Source: Amblyornis subalaris (Eukaryota; Chordata; Aves; Passeriformes; Ptilonorhynchidae). From it: a DNA stretch of 64,000 bases. Below are positions 1-11,721 of this stretch, piece by piece. Numbering within the stretch: position 1 is the first letter of the stretch; each line of letters opens with the position of its first letter. The notes under the pieces were generated by a model. The model saw only the letters and a program-made list of their open reading frames with translations, had not been told where the DNA came from and did no database searches. The stretch covers positions 1,674,001 through 1,738,000 of the forward strand of contig JACAXG010000124.1 of the NCBI GenBank assembly GCA_018881555.1, read 5' to 3'. A program made the position numbers and the translations under genes.

Positions 1-3000
1 TGTGAATTTCCATGGCCTGTGAATTAATTTGGTTTCTTCCCAGGCCTTCCATCAGCCAGAGCCACCTCTTTTAAAAGAGGTAGAGACAGTAAACCAAAGA
101 CCTTCAATGCTCAAGTGAAAAAAAAAAAAATCAACCCTGAAACAAAACCACCAAAATAATTCAATACCATCTTCCTTCCAGCAGATCAAAACTGGCAGCT
201 GTAAGCTGGGACAGTAAGTCAGCGCACATATGTGAGCTTATGCTCACACAATAAAAGGGCAATCTGTATTAGTGAGGAAAACTATTTCAGCTTCAAACCC
301 TCCAAGGATTGCTCCAAAGCAAAGCCTTATTTTAAATATTAAAAAACTAACTCCTTGATACTATCTTTTGAAACAGCACCTTTACTCAGTGCAGCCTGAA
401 AAGAGTATGAAAGAAAGCTTCTATAACAGCATAAGAAGGGAAAGGAAAAAAAAAAAACCTTAGGAAAAAANCCCTCAGAGTAGAGCCATCAAAGAAGTGG
501 CAGCAGAAAAAGCTGGCAGGGAGAAAAGGAGNTGACCCACTTACAGATGCAGAGCACTCATACCACTGTTAAACCAAGAAAATTAAGTACCAGGCACTGA
601 GTCAAGTCCTGTGGCTTTTTAATGGTGGTGCTACTGGTCTGTGTTGGAGTCAGCCTTGAACACCAGTAATGCAAGCAAGAGGGAGACCCACCATGAGCAG
701 GTCTTGAAGTACCTCTGGATACACTTCTTTACTTAATCACTTGATCGTATTTCATGCTTTGCACCTTACCTTTTCCTTTCAATCAACTTTTCTAAGGGCT
801 AAGATGAGGGTTCTCATATTCTCCACATAAATGATCACAATTCAAGTGGGCTGCGATCACTAATCAGTAAGGGAAAAATCAGAAGAAAGGGAGAAGCAGG
901 GGGCAAAGTGCTTGGTGTGGGCTCTATTCAGGAGGAATCCTCCTGACTCAGGTTAGTCTCTATTAGTTTTAGAACTGCTCAGTTCAGCATACAGAGGTAA
1001 CAACAGAAGGCAAGGCATAGGTTTACTGGATACATAAGTTCCCCTCTTTAGAGGTATTTTCCTTCCTTTTCATGTTACCTCTAGAAAATCAAGATTTCAT
1101 ATTGTTACCTGGGACCAAAGGTACACTTTTTCCTGGCATGCATTTAACACCTGAAGATTAGGAACTGTACAATCCAGTGTCAAACAGGGTCTGAATATTC
1201 AGTGACAATTAGCAAAGCATCCATGAAATCATACTGACAAAATATTTTGTCTGTAATCAAAAACTAAAGTTTAACAGCACAGTCTGTTTTCTCCTTTGTC
1301 ATCAGAAGTAGAAGTGTTGGTATGTTTTCCCATGTTGGTATGATGACCAGTTTTCAAACTTAATTTCAATGTATTCTGAATTTGTGAAATGTGTTCTCAG
1401 TGTATCAGGCACTAAATGCATAGATGCTATCATCTGTTATTTTATTAAGCACATCTTTCAAGACTGGAAGGAAAAGTGAACCTGACTGCAGGGCAGTAAG
1501 ATGCACTCATGTAGAAATTGCTTTGTTCATGTGCTCCATCTTCTCACCTCAGGGAGTGACATCTTTGCAAAGATGGCTGCCAGCATACCTCCCATCTGCA
1601 TCCTCTCTGAGGATTCCCTAGAGACATGCCTGCCAGTTACACACAGCCTTTCCAGGAGAGAAAATACGCCCTGGAATATGATACCACTGTTTCACATGAC
1701 AAATTTTATTGTTATCACCTGATGTGCCATTATCAGGCTAAGCAACCAGATATCTGGATGAGTTGATCTTTTTCAAAGTACTGTGAAGATCAAACTAAAG
1801 CTCTGGGAGGAATAATGAAGAACAGATGGACTCCATGAAACTATTTTTAATACTTAAAAAAAAATAACCATAAAGTCATGGAAAATCAGACCCCATTACA
1901 ATTAACAAACACACAAGATCTCCTTCAAAAGAAATGAATTGGTTTTTTAATTATTGATTTTCACATCTACAATAGATTTTCATGTTCAAACTTGAATATT
2001 TTTCTATTTTTGGATTACAAATTATTCGTCTTATTTGGGATTGCTTATGTTGAAAAANTAGCTAATGAAATTCAAATAACATCTTTCTAGAAAATTGGAA
2101 TAGTATGAAATTAATTACGAATATTCAGCTATCAGATCTCAGATTTATTCTGNATTATTCTTAACACCCACATTCTGTCATTGCTGGTTTTTCTACTTTT
2201 CTCTACATCTATCCATGACTCATTTGTCACTTGCAAATCTGAAGCATTTAATTTTAGACGTTTGTCTTCTGAAAATCAGTCATAAATACTATAAGAGCTG
2301 ACAGTCTTTTAAGACAAAAATGTCATCTCCCTCCAGAGATGTTGAGCCTTATTCTCCATGCTCTTATCTTCCTATTCTTCATTTATTTCTGCAGAGGTAG
2401 TCTTAATTCACATCAGCCGCCATGAAGAATCAATTAGATAATTTCAAGGCTTAGCAAAGAACACCAGTAAACCAGGAGTAATGGATTCAAAATACTCATT
2501 TGTGCTGTAGTAATGCATTTTCAGCAAATGCTATTTTAAGGGAATTTGCACCTCCTGCAGTAGAAATGAGTAAATCTCAGACCAAAGAGATATTATAAAA
2601 ACCAATATTACTCAGTTTTACTTTTTTAGAAGTAGAAGTAGACTTTTAAGCATGGGTTAAATGTGTATGATGATTGTTCCAACCATTTGCATCATCTGTC
2701 TTGTAAATAATTTTAATTTTTCCATGTTGTTTTCTTTCCCCCGCTTTAAAATTGAGCCAGCGAATTCCTGTTTTGCTGTGATATCCAGAAAAAAACCTGC
2801 TGAGATATCACAGCTATTGTGGAGCTCTGCCAAATGAGTGAGCCCACACAGACTGGCATGGGTCAAACAATATCGTATCAAACGATCTTGACTTCTTTAA
2901 AAAAGGTACATTGCAATTATATTGCTCACGACAAATTGCTTGTGTGATTTGTTTGACTGTATATAAAGGTGGTCAAGCTGTGCCTGTCTAGAAGAAACAG

Positions 3001-3036
3001 AACTCCAGGAAAACGAAGCCTGGATCCTATTCATAC
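1..3036. other. Intergenic sequence, no gene seen
   Basis: This stretch is AT-rich and has no open frame with the look of a coding exon. Short open frames near 1424-1722 and 2657-2881 resemble no family I recognise and lack convincing paired splice sites. No repeat is recognisable until the CR1 tail that starts near 3037. Confidence 0.6.
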
Positions 3037-3975
3037 TCACAGAATCAGAATCACAGAATTAACTAGGTTGGAAAAGACCTTTGAGATCATTGAGTCCAAC
3101 CTATGACCTAATACCATCTTGCCAACTAGACCAGGGCACTAAGTGCCACATCCAGTCTTTTCTTAAACACCTCCAGGGATGGTGACTCCACTCCCTGAGC
3201 AGCCCATTCCAAAGCCCAATCACTCTTTTTGAGAAGAACTTCTTCCTAATGTCCAGCTGAAACCACNCCTGGCACAGCTTAAGACTGTGTTCTCTTGTCC
3301 TATCACTGTTTGCCTGGGAGAAGAGACCAACCTCACCTGGCTACACCCTCCTTTCAGGCAGTTGTAAAGAGTGATAAGACCTCCCCCGAGCCTCCACTTC
3401 TCCAGGCTACACAACCCCAGCGTCCTCAGCCACTCCTCACAAGACTTGTGCTCCAGACCCTTCACCAGCCTTGTTGCCTTCTCTGGACACATATGAGTAT
3501 CTCAACATCCTTCCTGAATTGAGGGGCCCAGAACTGGACACAGCACTCAAGGTGTTGCCTAACCAGTGCTGAGCACAGAGGGACAACCACTACCCTGGTC
3601 CTGCTGGCCACACTATTCCTGATGCAAGTCNGGATGCCATTGGCCTTTTTGGCCACCTGGGCACAGCTGGCTCATGTTCAGTCAGCTGTTAACCAGCACC
3701 CCCAGGTCCCTTTCTGCCTGGCAGCTGGCCAGCCACTCTGTCCCCAGCCTGTAGTGATGCAGGCAGTTGTTGTGACCAAAGCGCAGGACCCAGCACTTGG
3801 TCTTGTTAAACCTCCTATTGTTAGATTCAGCCCACCCCTCCAGCCTGTCCAGGTTCCTCTGCAGAGCCCTCCTACCCTCCAACAGATCGACACTCACTCC
3901 CGGCTTGGTGTCATCTGCAAATTTGCTAATGGTAGACTTGATCCCCTCATCCAGATCATCAATAAACTAGTATAT
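3037..3975 (-). repeat. CR1 LINE fragment, 5'-truncated
   Basis: The left edge reads as the reverse complement of a CR1 3' end: degenerate TCACAGAATCAGAATCACAG tail repeats followed by a GGTTGGAAAAGACCTTTGAG-like block. The element therefore runs on the minus strand with its 3' end at about 3037. The body includes the usual CR1 3' UTR and the end of the reverse-transcriptase frame, for example the complement of a [18 protein letters not shown] stretch near 3700 and an FADDTK-region remnant near 3910. Frames are broken by stops, so it is inactive. Edges are accurate to about 10-20 bases. Confidence 0.93.
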
Positions 3976-5579
3976 GACAGATTATTCTAGCTCGTATAAT
4001 ACACCTAGATTTTTCCTAAAATTACCTTATTTTACTTAATAACTTAAGTAATAACAATGCTTTGAGACCATAAGAAAACAAACAGGTTTTGTTTCAAGTG
4101 GATTGCCTCAGAAACAGGTAAGTCTTGAGGGCCNTGGAAGACAATAGAGGTAAAAGTACAGCATCTGAGGAACTGAGGGAATGGCATTAAGGTGCATCTG
4201 TTGAGGTGTCTTCCACTATTCCAAGATAGCTACTGATGTGGAGATATCAAAGTTAAAGTGTTGACAAAGGAATATAGACAGGGAGACACAAGAGTGGGAA
4301 CAAGGAAATATGGGGAAAAGCAATTGTGAGCCTAGGGAGGTGTGTAAACAAGCAAAAGAACTCAAGACAACAGGAATGAAATGACATTAAATATGGCTAA
4401 AGCAAAATTCAAAAAGAAAGGAGGGTCTTTAGGAAGGAGAGACTGGGGAGGTCAGTGATTTGCCCTTTGTGTTGAGAGTAGTGGGAATGCGCAGAGCTCT
4501 AGGGATGGACATGAGCCAGCTGACAATTTTCACATTAGGATTGCTGGGCAGACCATCATGGGTGACGCTGCAGTGGGCATCTGCAGACCTCTTGTTCAAG
4601 AAGTAGATGAGCTGTTCTTAATGCAACTGGTTGTTAGCCCGTGTGAAAACCTATGAGCTCTTCAGAGGCCCTGGCTATGTAAAGTCTTGCAACCAGAGTA
4701 CACTGAAACTTCCATTTTAGTAACCAGCAGTGACTACATTAAAGTTATAAAAGAGATGACTACCCAGTGTACAAATAAACCTCTTGTTTTGGCACAGTAG
4801 TCAAGCACACTAAAGGCAAACTCAGACCTGCTCCAAATGTCTTTGCAGCCTCATGGGAATCTTTCCATTGACTCCAGCAAGGGCTGAATAATAAATATTG
4901 CACCAAAGATGTGCAAGGCAGGCTCATTTTGCAATATATTCATAACAGTGACATTTGACTGAGCTGCAATGGGCCATGAGTCATGTACTNCTAAATGAAA
5001 CAGTCTGAACACAAAAAACGCTGTACACATAATAAGGAGAGGGAGGTGGGATAAGAATGCTGTGCAGAATAAGTGAAAGTTCTATGTCTCCAAAAGCTAC
5101 AGAAATTAAAANCTTATCTGGACATAAGGGTACTCGAAGGTCTGAAAGCAGTGAAATTTTTAAGACTTGGTAAATCAAGAATGCAGGAATTGCCCACCCA
5201 GCCACTTGACGTAGTTAGGTGATATCTAACTATTCTACAGTTAAGAAATTACAGCCTGATAAAAGCATCTTGTTTTGCAATAGATTTGAGTATTATCTAT
5301 AAGTTTACTAAGTACAGTGCCAAACAGATTCAATACTCTACTGCACATGACCAAGTACAGCTCTGTAACAACTCCTTAACCACAGACTCATGAATGTAAC
5401 CATTAAACAAAATTTTTTAGTTAGCAGAATTGAAATACTCTACCTCAGATTTCTTTTTAATATTTCAAGGACTGAGTTAACCCATGATGTCAACATCCAT
5501 AAGCAACATCCCTTTGTCCACTGAAACAGAAGCTGAATCTAAGTTTTTCTAATTCTTTTGGTAGACAGTTACAGCAGTG
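3976..5579. other. Intergenic sequence, no gene seen
   Basis: Ordinary unique-looking AT-rich sequence. No exon, RNA gene or recognisable repeat could be supported. Confidence 0.5.
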
Positions 5580-6009
5580 TACAGTAAGGGCTGGTCACCC
5601 CCTCCCCCTAAGAGATGGGAAAGTGGAAACCAAGCATGATGTCCAGCCAGCAGATCTGGTGTCTTGCCAGCCAGGGCCCAGCCCCACANTACCCAGGCAA
5701 GGTGAACATGGCAGGACAGACCCAGAGATGGCAGCCAGGCTCAACCAAGAGTGCAGATCATCAGGCAAATTCCTGATGATGAGGCAGGTCTGAGGTCAAG
5801 CAAGGAAATCAGCTTTCAGGTTAGGGTCTTAATCAACACAGCCCACAGCCAGGCAAGGACTGAAGACCAGCAGTCCTCTGACACAGCTCGGGCAGGAACT
5901 GAAGGCCCCGGGCTAAGCTGAAATCAGGCTCCCAGGCCCATGGACAGAGGTGTAGACAGAGGCCCAAGGGGCGGTTGGTCAGGACCATCAAGGTCTAGTA
6001 GTGCCCTGA
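5580..6009. repeat. GC-rich CAGG-rich segment, unclassified
   Basis: This roughly 430-base block is clearly richer in G+C than its surroundings. It repeats short words such as CAGG, GCCAGG, CAGCC and AAGGTC without a fixed period. It ends directly against the CR1 tail at 6010. It has no sustained open frame. It may be a degenerate minisatellite or part of an old mobile element. I do not recognise the family. Confidence 0.4.
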
Positions 6010-6105
6010 TCATAGAATCATAGAATATCCTGAGTTAGAAGGGACCCAAAAGGAACACTGAAGTCCAACTCCTGTTAAGATCCTTCACCAGCAGCAACCA
6101 ATTAA
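6010..6105 (-). repeat. CR1 3'-end fragment
   Basis: Two TCATAGAA(T/TCA) tail units are followed by ATCCTGAGTTAGAAGGGACC, the reverse complement of a CR1 3' terminus. Only about 70-95 bases are recognisable, so this is a strongly 5'-truncated copy in minus orientation. Confidence 0.88.
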
Positions 6106-8479
6106 ATGATTCACCATGCAGTTAAAAATTGCATGTAATGAGCATAGATTAATATCTGCTGGATACTTTGGGTCACAGGGCTAAGAACGACCAGTGTCAT
6201 TTCAGTTTTCATGTAGCAATGACAGATTTGGGACCAGCTTTGTGACTATTATGAATTANGAAGGAAGCTGAGACACAATTCATGTTTTACAAAGGTGGTT
6301 TTCTTGGTTTTTTTTTTTGGTTATGTATTATAAAACATTATAAAACATTACGACTACATATGACAGAATTGCAGGTTTTACAATAAGTGCCTCTTACATG
6401 CATAAAGGTAATCTTGAATATGTATAAATTTATATTTTGCTGCTTCCGTTTTTGAAATATAAATGCTCCATAAAATGTTGACCCTGTTAAAATCAATGAN
6501 GATCACTGTAATTCCCCTTTGTTAGAGTTAGATTTTCAGTTTTTCATTCCTAAATACCTTACTGAAAATCAAGGGTTAAAATAGGCAACTCTTTCTGCAT
6601 TGACATCTGGCTCAAAGTTTCATTAAAATATTGTTAAAATGTTGGACAGATGGATTAACTGAGACCAAACATTACCCCATATAAATTAACCCTACAAGTA
6701 TAATGAAAGCCCTCTTTCACCCACTCTACTATTAAGCTTTTGTTAATAAGAATTCCCCTTCTTGGATACTCAAAATGAAGTATTGTTCATTGCCATATGG
6801 CTCACATTAAATACAAGGAAACAAACAAAAACACAGTAAGTCTTTGACATTTTAATGACTGTGGATCAGCTACTCCTACCAGAAGCTGCTCTATTGGCTA
6901 ATTATACTCACTGGTAAAAACAGTAATTTCAGCTCCTGCCTTTTTCTGCTAACTCTGAGTTCAAATCTTGGTTCTGGAAAACGTTATATGCATTATCAGT
7001 AGCCCTTAAAGACCTCATCTGAGATGAAGATCCCTTTGGCATTTCATAATTAGAATATGAAAGAAAGCTTTTGAATAAGATTGATTACACAGGACAGAAA
7101 TAGATAAATGCTGAAAGCGAATGGACATCAGAGTACCTCCATTTTAGGATAGGGGATTTTCTTCAGTGGGGGAAAAGGCTTTTATAGGATCCATGCCGGT
7201 GGTCTAGCTGACTCCAAGGGCTAGTCAATAAAATTTTGCACAAGCTTGTGCCGCCAGATCCTCCGGCTACCAGAAGCATTTGTAGGTTTGCAGTAGTTCA
7301 TAGGATCCTCTCTCCATCTCCATTTGAAAAGCACAGATTTGCTGTTGAATATAGATAAGACAGAAAATATCCTTTCAGTACAGTATTGTGTTAAATGTAA
7401 ATTATTTCTGTTTAGAAGGAGAGATACAGTGATCAGACTTCGGAAGCACCATCCGACTGAAGAAGAATTTGGCTCACACAGAATGGGAGTAATTAATTTA
7501 AGTATATGAAAGTTAAGTGAAAGATTGACNCATATGGTAAGAACCAAGACACCATTGGACCGCTGCCTACCACAGTGTCAGAGTACTACTTTGTACTGGA
7601 AGAGACATCCAGTGAAATGAGGACAAACCCACAAAGCAATGTTACTATCTAATTACAAACATTCGCCTGAGATCAGGCCCACCGTGGCTGGCAGCTTCAC
7701 TTGTAGACGGTCCCATATCACGTGGAGGGAAACCAATAAACCTTCATGCATGGAGAAACTGAGCTTGAGCATCGCGGAGTTATGGAAACGTATCACAGAC
7801 ACAAGAAACGGAGTACCGTAAAAAATGTTTCTTACACCACAACACTATTAAAAGATAATATTTTAAGGATCTATTTTCTAATATTTGGAAAGATGACTGA
7901 TTCCAAGAGAAAAAATACTGTTTCCAATAACTCAAAGCCACGCCAGCACAATGATTTTCCTAAATAACAGTGCTGAGAAAACAAAAGAGTAGATGGTATG
8001 TGAATCTTACGGTGATGAAGACAGCTGCACACACACATGGCTGGGGCTCNTAAAGGCTCAGAGTCCAGGTAACATACCAACAATTCCAACAGAGAAGTCA
8101 GCCCCATTGTTCTCTGTGCCCATACATTCACTCTGATAGATACACCGAGAGAAAAGGATCTATTAGCTGTCTCCTTGGTCTCTACCAAAAGATGACTTTG
8201 ACTGTTTTTTTCCCTAAATAATTTACAGTATTTTAAATAAAACCAATGGAAATAGAAAATATTACATCTGTACTTCAGAAACGTATTGAAAAGATAGGCA
8301 TACACCTCCAAGNAACACAATCACTTTCAGCACTGACTTACTCTACACGGAATATTACTTGGACATGATGAAGGAAATAAGCACAAGAAATGCAAGGTAG
8401 GTAAGAAACGGGTTCAACAGAGCATAGTGATATGTACTGAAAGTAGAACTACTCAAATGAGGGGCAATTCTTAAAGGAG
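6106..8479. other. Intergenic sequence, no gene seen
   Basis: Short open frames around 7221-7547, 7639-7967 and 7871-8320 show no recognisable domain, have internal ambiguity and lack supporting splice signals. I see no named repeat here, although the sequence right of 8480 is an old LINE and this stretch could hold further unrecognisable repeat remnants. Confidence 0.45.
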
Positions 8480-9050
8480 ATTTTCAAGGATCCATTTGAG
8501 GATAAGTCTTTTCTTAATATTTTCACTGATGACCTGGACACAAAAAATACATGTACTAATTAGTGTTTGCTGATGTAAAACTGTGAAGCAGCAGCAGTTT
8601 TGGCTGAGGACCAGAATATCATACACAAAAAGCTGTATGACCTTGAGGCCTGAAGTAATAGAAACTGGATTAAATTTTAATACTGCAAAATACACTGTTA
8701 TGCACTTGAGGGCTGCTATGAAGTATAGACAACTGGAGGTAATACAGGAAGAGGATGACCATCATAGGATACCCAAGACACTCATTTGATACAGCTTTGA
8801 AAAAGACAACTGAAATTGTATGATGCATCAGGAAAACTATTTCCAGCAAAGAAAAGAAAGTATAAATGCTATTGTACAAAGCACTTTTGATATTGCATCA
8901 CAAATGCAGTCTATACTTCCAAACATCTATGTTAAAAAAAGACACAAATTGGATCAGGTGCAGAGAATTCTTCAAAATAATCAAAGGAATAGACATATTC
9001 TCTGTCTTCTGAGGGAAGAGTTGGAGAGACTGGCACACTCACCCCAGGAA
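8480..9050 (+). repeat. Ancient CR1/L3-like LINE remnant
   Basis: The translated order of motifs follows the CR1-type reverse transcriptase tail shared by reptile and bird genomes. It reads 'TDDLDTK' near 8525, then LEA-SNRNWIKFNTAKY-like text near 8650-8690, then a DDHRIP segment near 8755, then 'GCIRKTIS' and 'VQSTFD' equivalents at 8825-8890, and finally 'LDQVQRILQN' near 8950-8985. Every frame is interrupted and divergence is high. This differs from the younger CR1 copies in the window, so I read it as an older amniote-wide CR1/L3 lineage. Ends are approximate. Confidence 0.65.
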
Positions 9051-9089
9051 AAAGAAAACTAAGCCAATTATGACACCACGTATGCATTA

Positions 9090-10156
9090 GGTTTGCATGG
9101 CAAGATTTTGGTAGTGGGAGGGCTACAGGGGTGGCTTCTGTAAGAAACTGACAGAAGTTTTCTCCATGTCCAACAGAGCCAAGATGAGACAACTCCAAGA
9201 TGAAGGTGCCACTGACTAAGGCCAAGCCCATCAGCGATGGTGGTAGTGCCTCTGGGATAAGAGATTTAAGAAGGGAAGAAAACAAACCTGCAGAAAAACA
9301 GCAGCCAGAGAGAGGGAAGAGAACGTGAGAGAAACAGCTCTGCAGACACCAAGGTCAGTGGAGAAGGAGGGGGTGGATGTGTTCCAGGTGCCAGAGAAAG
9401 GCTCCTATGCAACCAGTGATGAAGAGCATTGTGAGGCAGCTGTGCCCCTACAACCCACAGAGGGGTCCATGGTGGAGCAGAGATCCACTTGCCAAACCAT
9501 GGAGAACCCCACATCAGAGCAAGGGGATGCTGAAATAAGGCTGTGATCCCTTGGGAAGCAGGCTTCTGTCAGGACCTGTGGACCCATGGAGAGAGGAGGC
9601 CATACTGAAGCAGGTTTGCTGGCAGGACCTGTGACCCCATGGGGACCCACACTGGAGCAGCCTGTTTCTGATGGGCTGCATCCTGTGGAAGGGATTCATG
9701 TTGGAGAAGTTCATGAAGAACTGCAGTCCTTGGGAAGAATTTGCACTGGAGATGATCGTGGAGGGCTTTCTCCTATAGGAGGGATCTCACACCAGAAGAG
9801 GTAAAGAATGTAAGGAGTAACAACATCCCCCACTCCTTGCCCCCCTGCACTGTTTTGGGGAAAGGTGAAGAAAATGTGGAGTGATGCTGAATCCAAGAAG
9901 ATGGGAAGAGTTGGGGAGAGATGTTTTAAGATTTAGTATGATTTCTCATTCTACTCTGATTTGCTTGGTAATAAATTAATTTCCCCAAGTTAAGTCTGTT
10001 TTGTCTTTGACAGCAATTGGTGACTGATCTCTTCCTGTCCTTATCTTGACCCATGAGCTTTTCGTTATATTTTCTCTCCCTGTCCAGCTGACGAGAGGAG
10101 TGATAGAGCACCTTGGCTGGCACCTGGCATCCAGTCAGAGTCAACTCACTACNACA
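9090..10156 (+). repeat. Solo LTR of an avian endogenous retrovirus (likely ERVL-type)
   Basis: This stretch of about 1.07 kb has LTR-like organisation. It has a TATA-like ATTTAAG at 9264-9270, a long G-rich R/U-type body with repeated 'CCCACAGAG' and 'GGACC..TG' words, and an AATAAA at 9970-9975. The 3' end is a CTGGCACCTGGCATCCAG-type terminus ending near 10156, where an N obscures the boundary. No gag, pol or env frame flanks it, so it is probably a solo LTR. A second, shorter copy of the same family lies at 60425-61064 in the same orientation. Assignment to class III (ERVL) is from memory of similar avian LTRs. Boundaries are uncertain by about 15 bases. Confidence 0.65.
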
Positions 10157-11136
10157 TCAGATAGTGGAACACCAGCAAGAGGATCAATCTAGGCTAAAGA
10201 ATACTGCCAAAATACAAATGGATTCATAATGGCCACAAATACTTCGGCCAGAATTAGGAAGAGGCTTCTAGTTTAATCAGTAAAATGCATTTTTGGAAGA
10301 GCCTTCCAACAAAAGTAGTAAGTACTAGAAATAACACACACTTTCAAAATGCATCTTAAGCTCTCCACGAAAAGGACTCTAATAAGTTCTATTATATGAT
10401 TTCTGAAAACAGCTGGAGGCTACACCTAGTGACATAGAGTTTGTTTCAGTCATGTTCCTATTTTCTCGTGACTGTTCAACAATTAATCCATACATATGCA
10501 TATGCTCCACCTTACAGAACAGATTATGGACTATGCTTGGCATCATAGTTGGTGTCATGAAACAAAGACCTGCGTTACTCCTACAACTTCACTTGAATGG
10601 TCAACTAAGTGAGGTAAAGGGTGTAAAAACTCCCTGCTCAACCTCTCACTAGTTGACTAATGCTTGTTTTTTCCCCCCATCCAGAAGTCTGAGCCTATTC
10701 CAAATCACATTATTGAATGAACACACATACATTTAATCACTTACGGTTTTCTATAGCTAGGTTGTTATTTATGAACACCCCTATTGTTGGCTTTTGCATG
10801 TTTTTTAATGATCCCTTAATTGATGCAAAAGTTATTAGGATGTTAATGAGTTTAATTCTTAGTAATGTTAAGAGGTTGCTAAAATGTTCTATCAAATTTG
10901 GTTGTTATAGGATAAAAATGTTAAAACCCCAGTTTATGAAGTTTGCCTTTGAGGTTATGTTTTTGAACAGTTTTATGAAATTTTATTGTTGAGGGTATGT
11001 TGTATATAGTGTGTATGTGAGTTGTTGGATTGTTCCAAGTTATTTGTGTGGTGTTTTAGTTAGTTTTCATAAGTTTTCCTTATGTTGAAAGAAGTGCCTA
11101 TTCCCTTTTGACCATTCTTTAAGCCTCAATATTAAG
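10157..11136. other. Intergenic sequence with a C-poor segment
   Basis: No gene is recognisable. From about 10740 to 11100 the plus strand is strikingly poor in C, with only a few C per 60 bases and T as the commonest base. An open frame at 10717-10992 exists mainly because of that composition and matches nothing I know. Confidence 0.4.
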
Positions 11137-11721
11137 GTGCAGTAGACCCTCCTGGGGAAATCCCGGGCTATTTTTAGNAACTGACAGTTGNGCTGCAGCT
11201 CAGNNCCACCNTGCCCTGAATTTCAATGNGGANGATTTCCCGCCNAAAGACCCTCNCCCTGANGACAGNGAGCCATTGGAAGATTNNTATGATCTCACTG
11301 CNGGACTCCACCAATCCTCCTGGACCTTGTGGGCTGGACTGTGGGCGGTCATGGGCGGAGCCAAGGGATTATAAAAAGCCCTGCACAGCAGCAGGAGCTG
11401 CTCTTTTTTGCCCTGGACTAGCCTGGGTAAAGCCCGACACTGGGTTGCTGGCCTAGCTCCTCAGAGAGCCTGAATTAATTTGCCCTGTTTCAGACTAGCT
11501 GAAGCAGACCCCAGTGTTGCGAGGCTTCGGCCCTGGGTTAACAGCCGGACAGGCTACTCAGGTCTCCGATCCTGCCACCCGGTTTTATTTATTTTATTTT
11601 TATTATATTCTTTTTTTTGGATTCCGAACTTTATGTTTTTTTTACTAATTATTTTTTTTTCCTGTTAATAAATTACCTGTTTTTTTAATTAAGCAACAAG
11701 AGTTGTCTTTTATTCCTGACA
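11137..11721 (+). repeat. Second LTR-like element with promoter and poly(A) signals
   Basis: Two GGGCGG boxes at 11343-11348 and 11353-11358 precede a TATAAAAA box at 11370-11377. About 290 bases later there is an AATAAA at 11667-11672, and the element ends near ...TTCCTGACA at 11721. This spacing of GC boxes, TATA box and poly(A) signal in non-coding DNA is typical of a retroviral LTR, and the sequence differs from the LTRs at 9090 and 54839. The 5' edge is uncertain. About fifteen ambiguous bases are packed into 11178-11306, so that part is poorly resolved. Confidence 0.55.

Noticed and set aside
7871..8320. 149-residue minus-strand open frame
   Set aside because: No recognisable domain, ambiguous bases inside, and it lies in repeat-rich intergenic DNA.
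10717..10992. 91-residue plus-strand open frame
   Set aside because: It is explained by the C-poor, AT-rich composition; nothing like a known protein.
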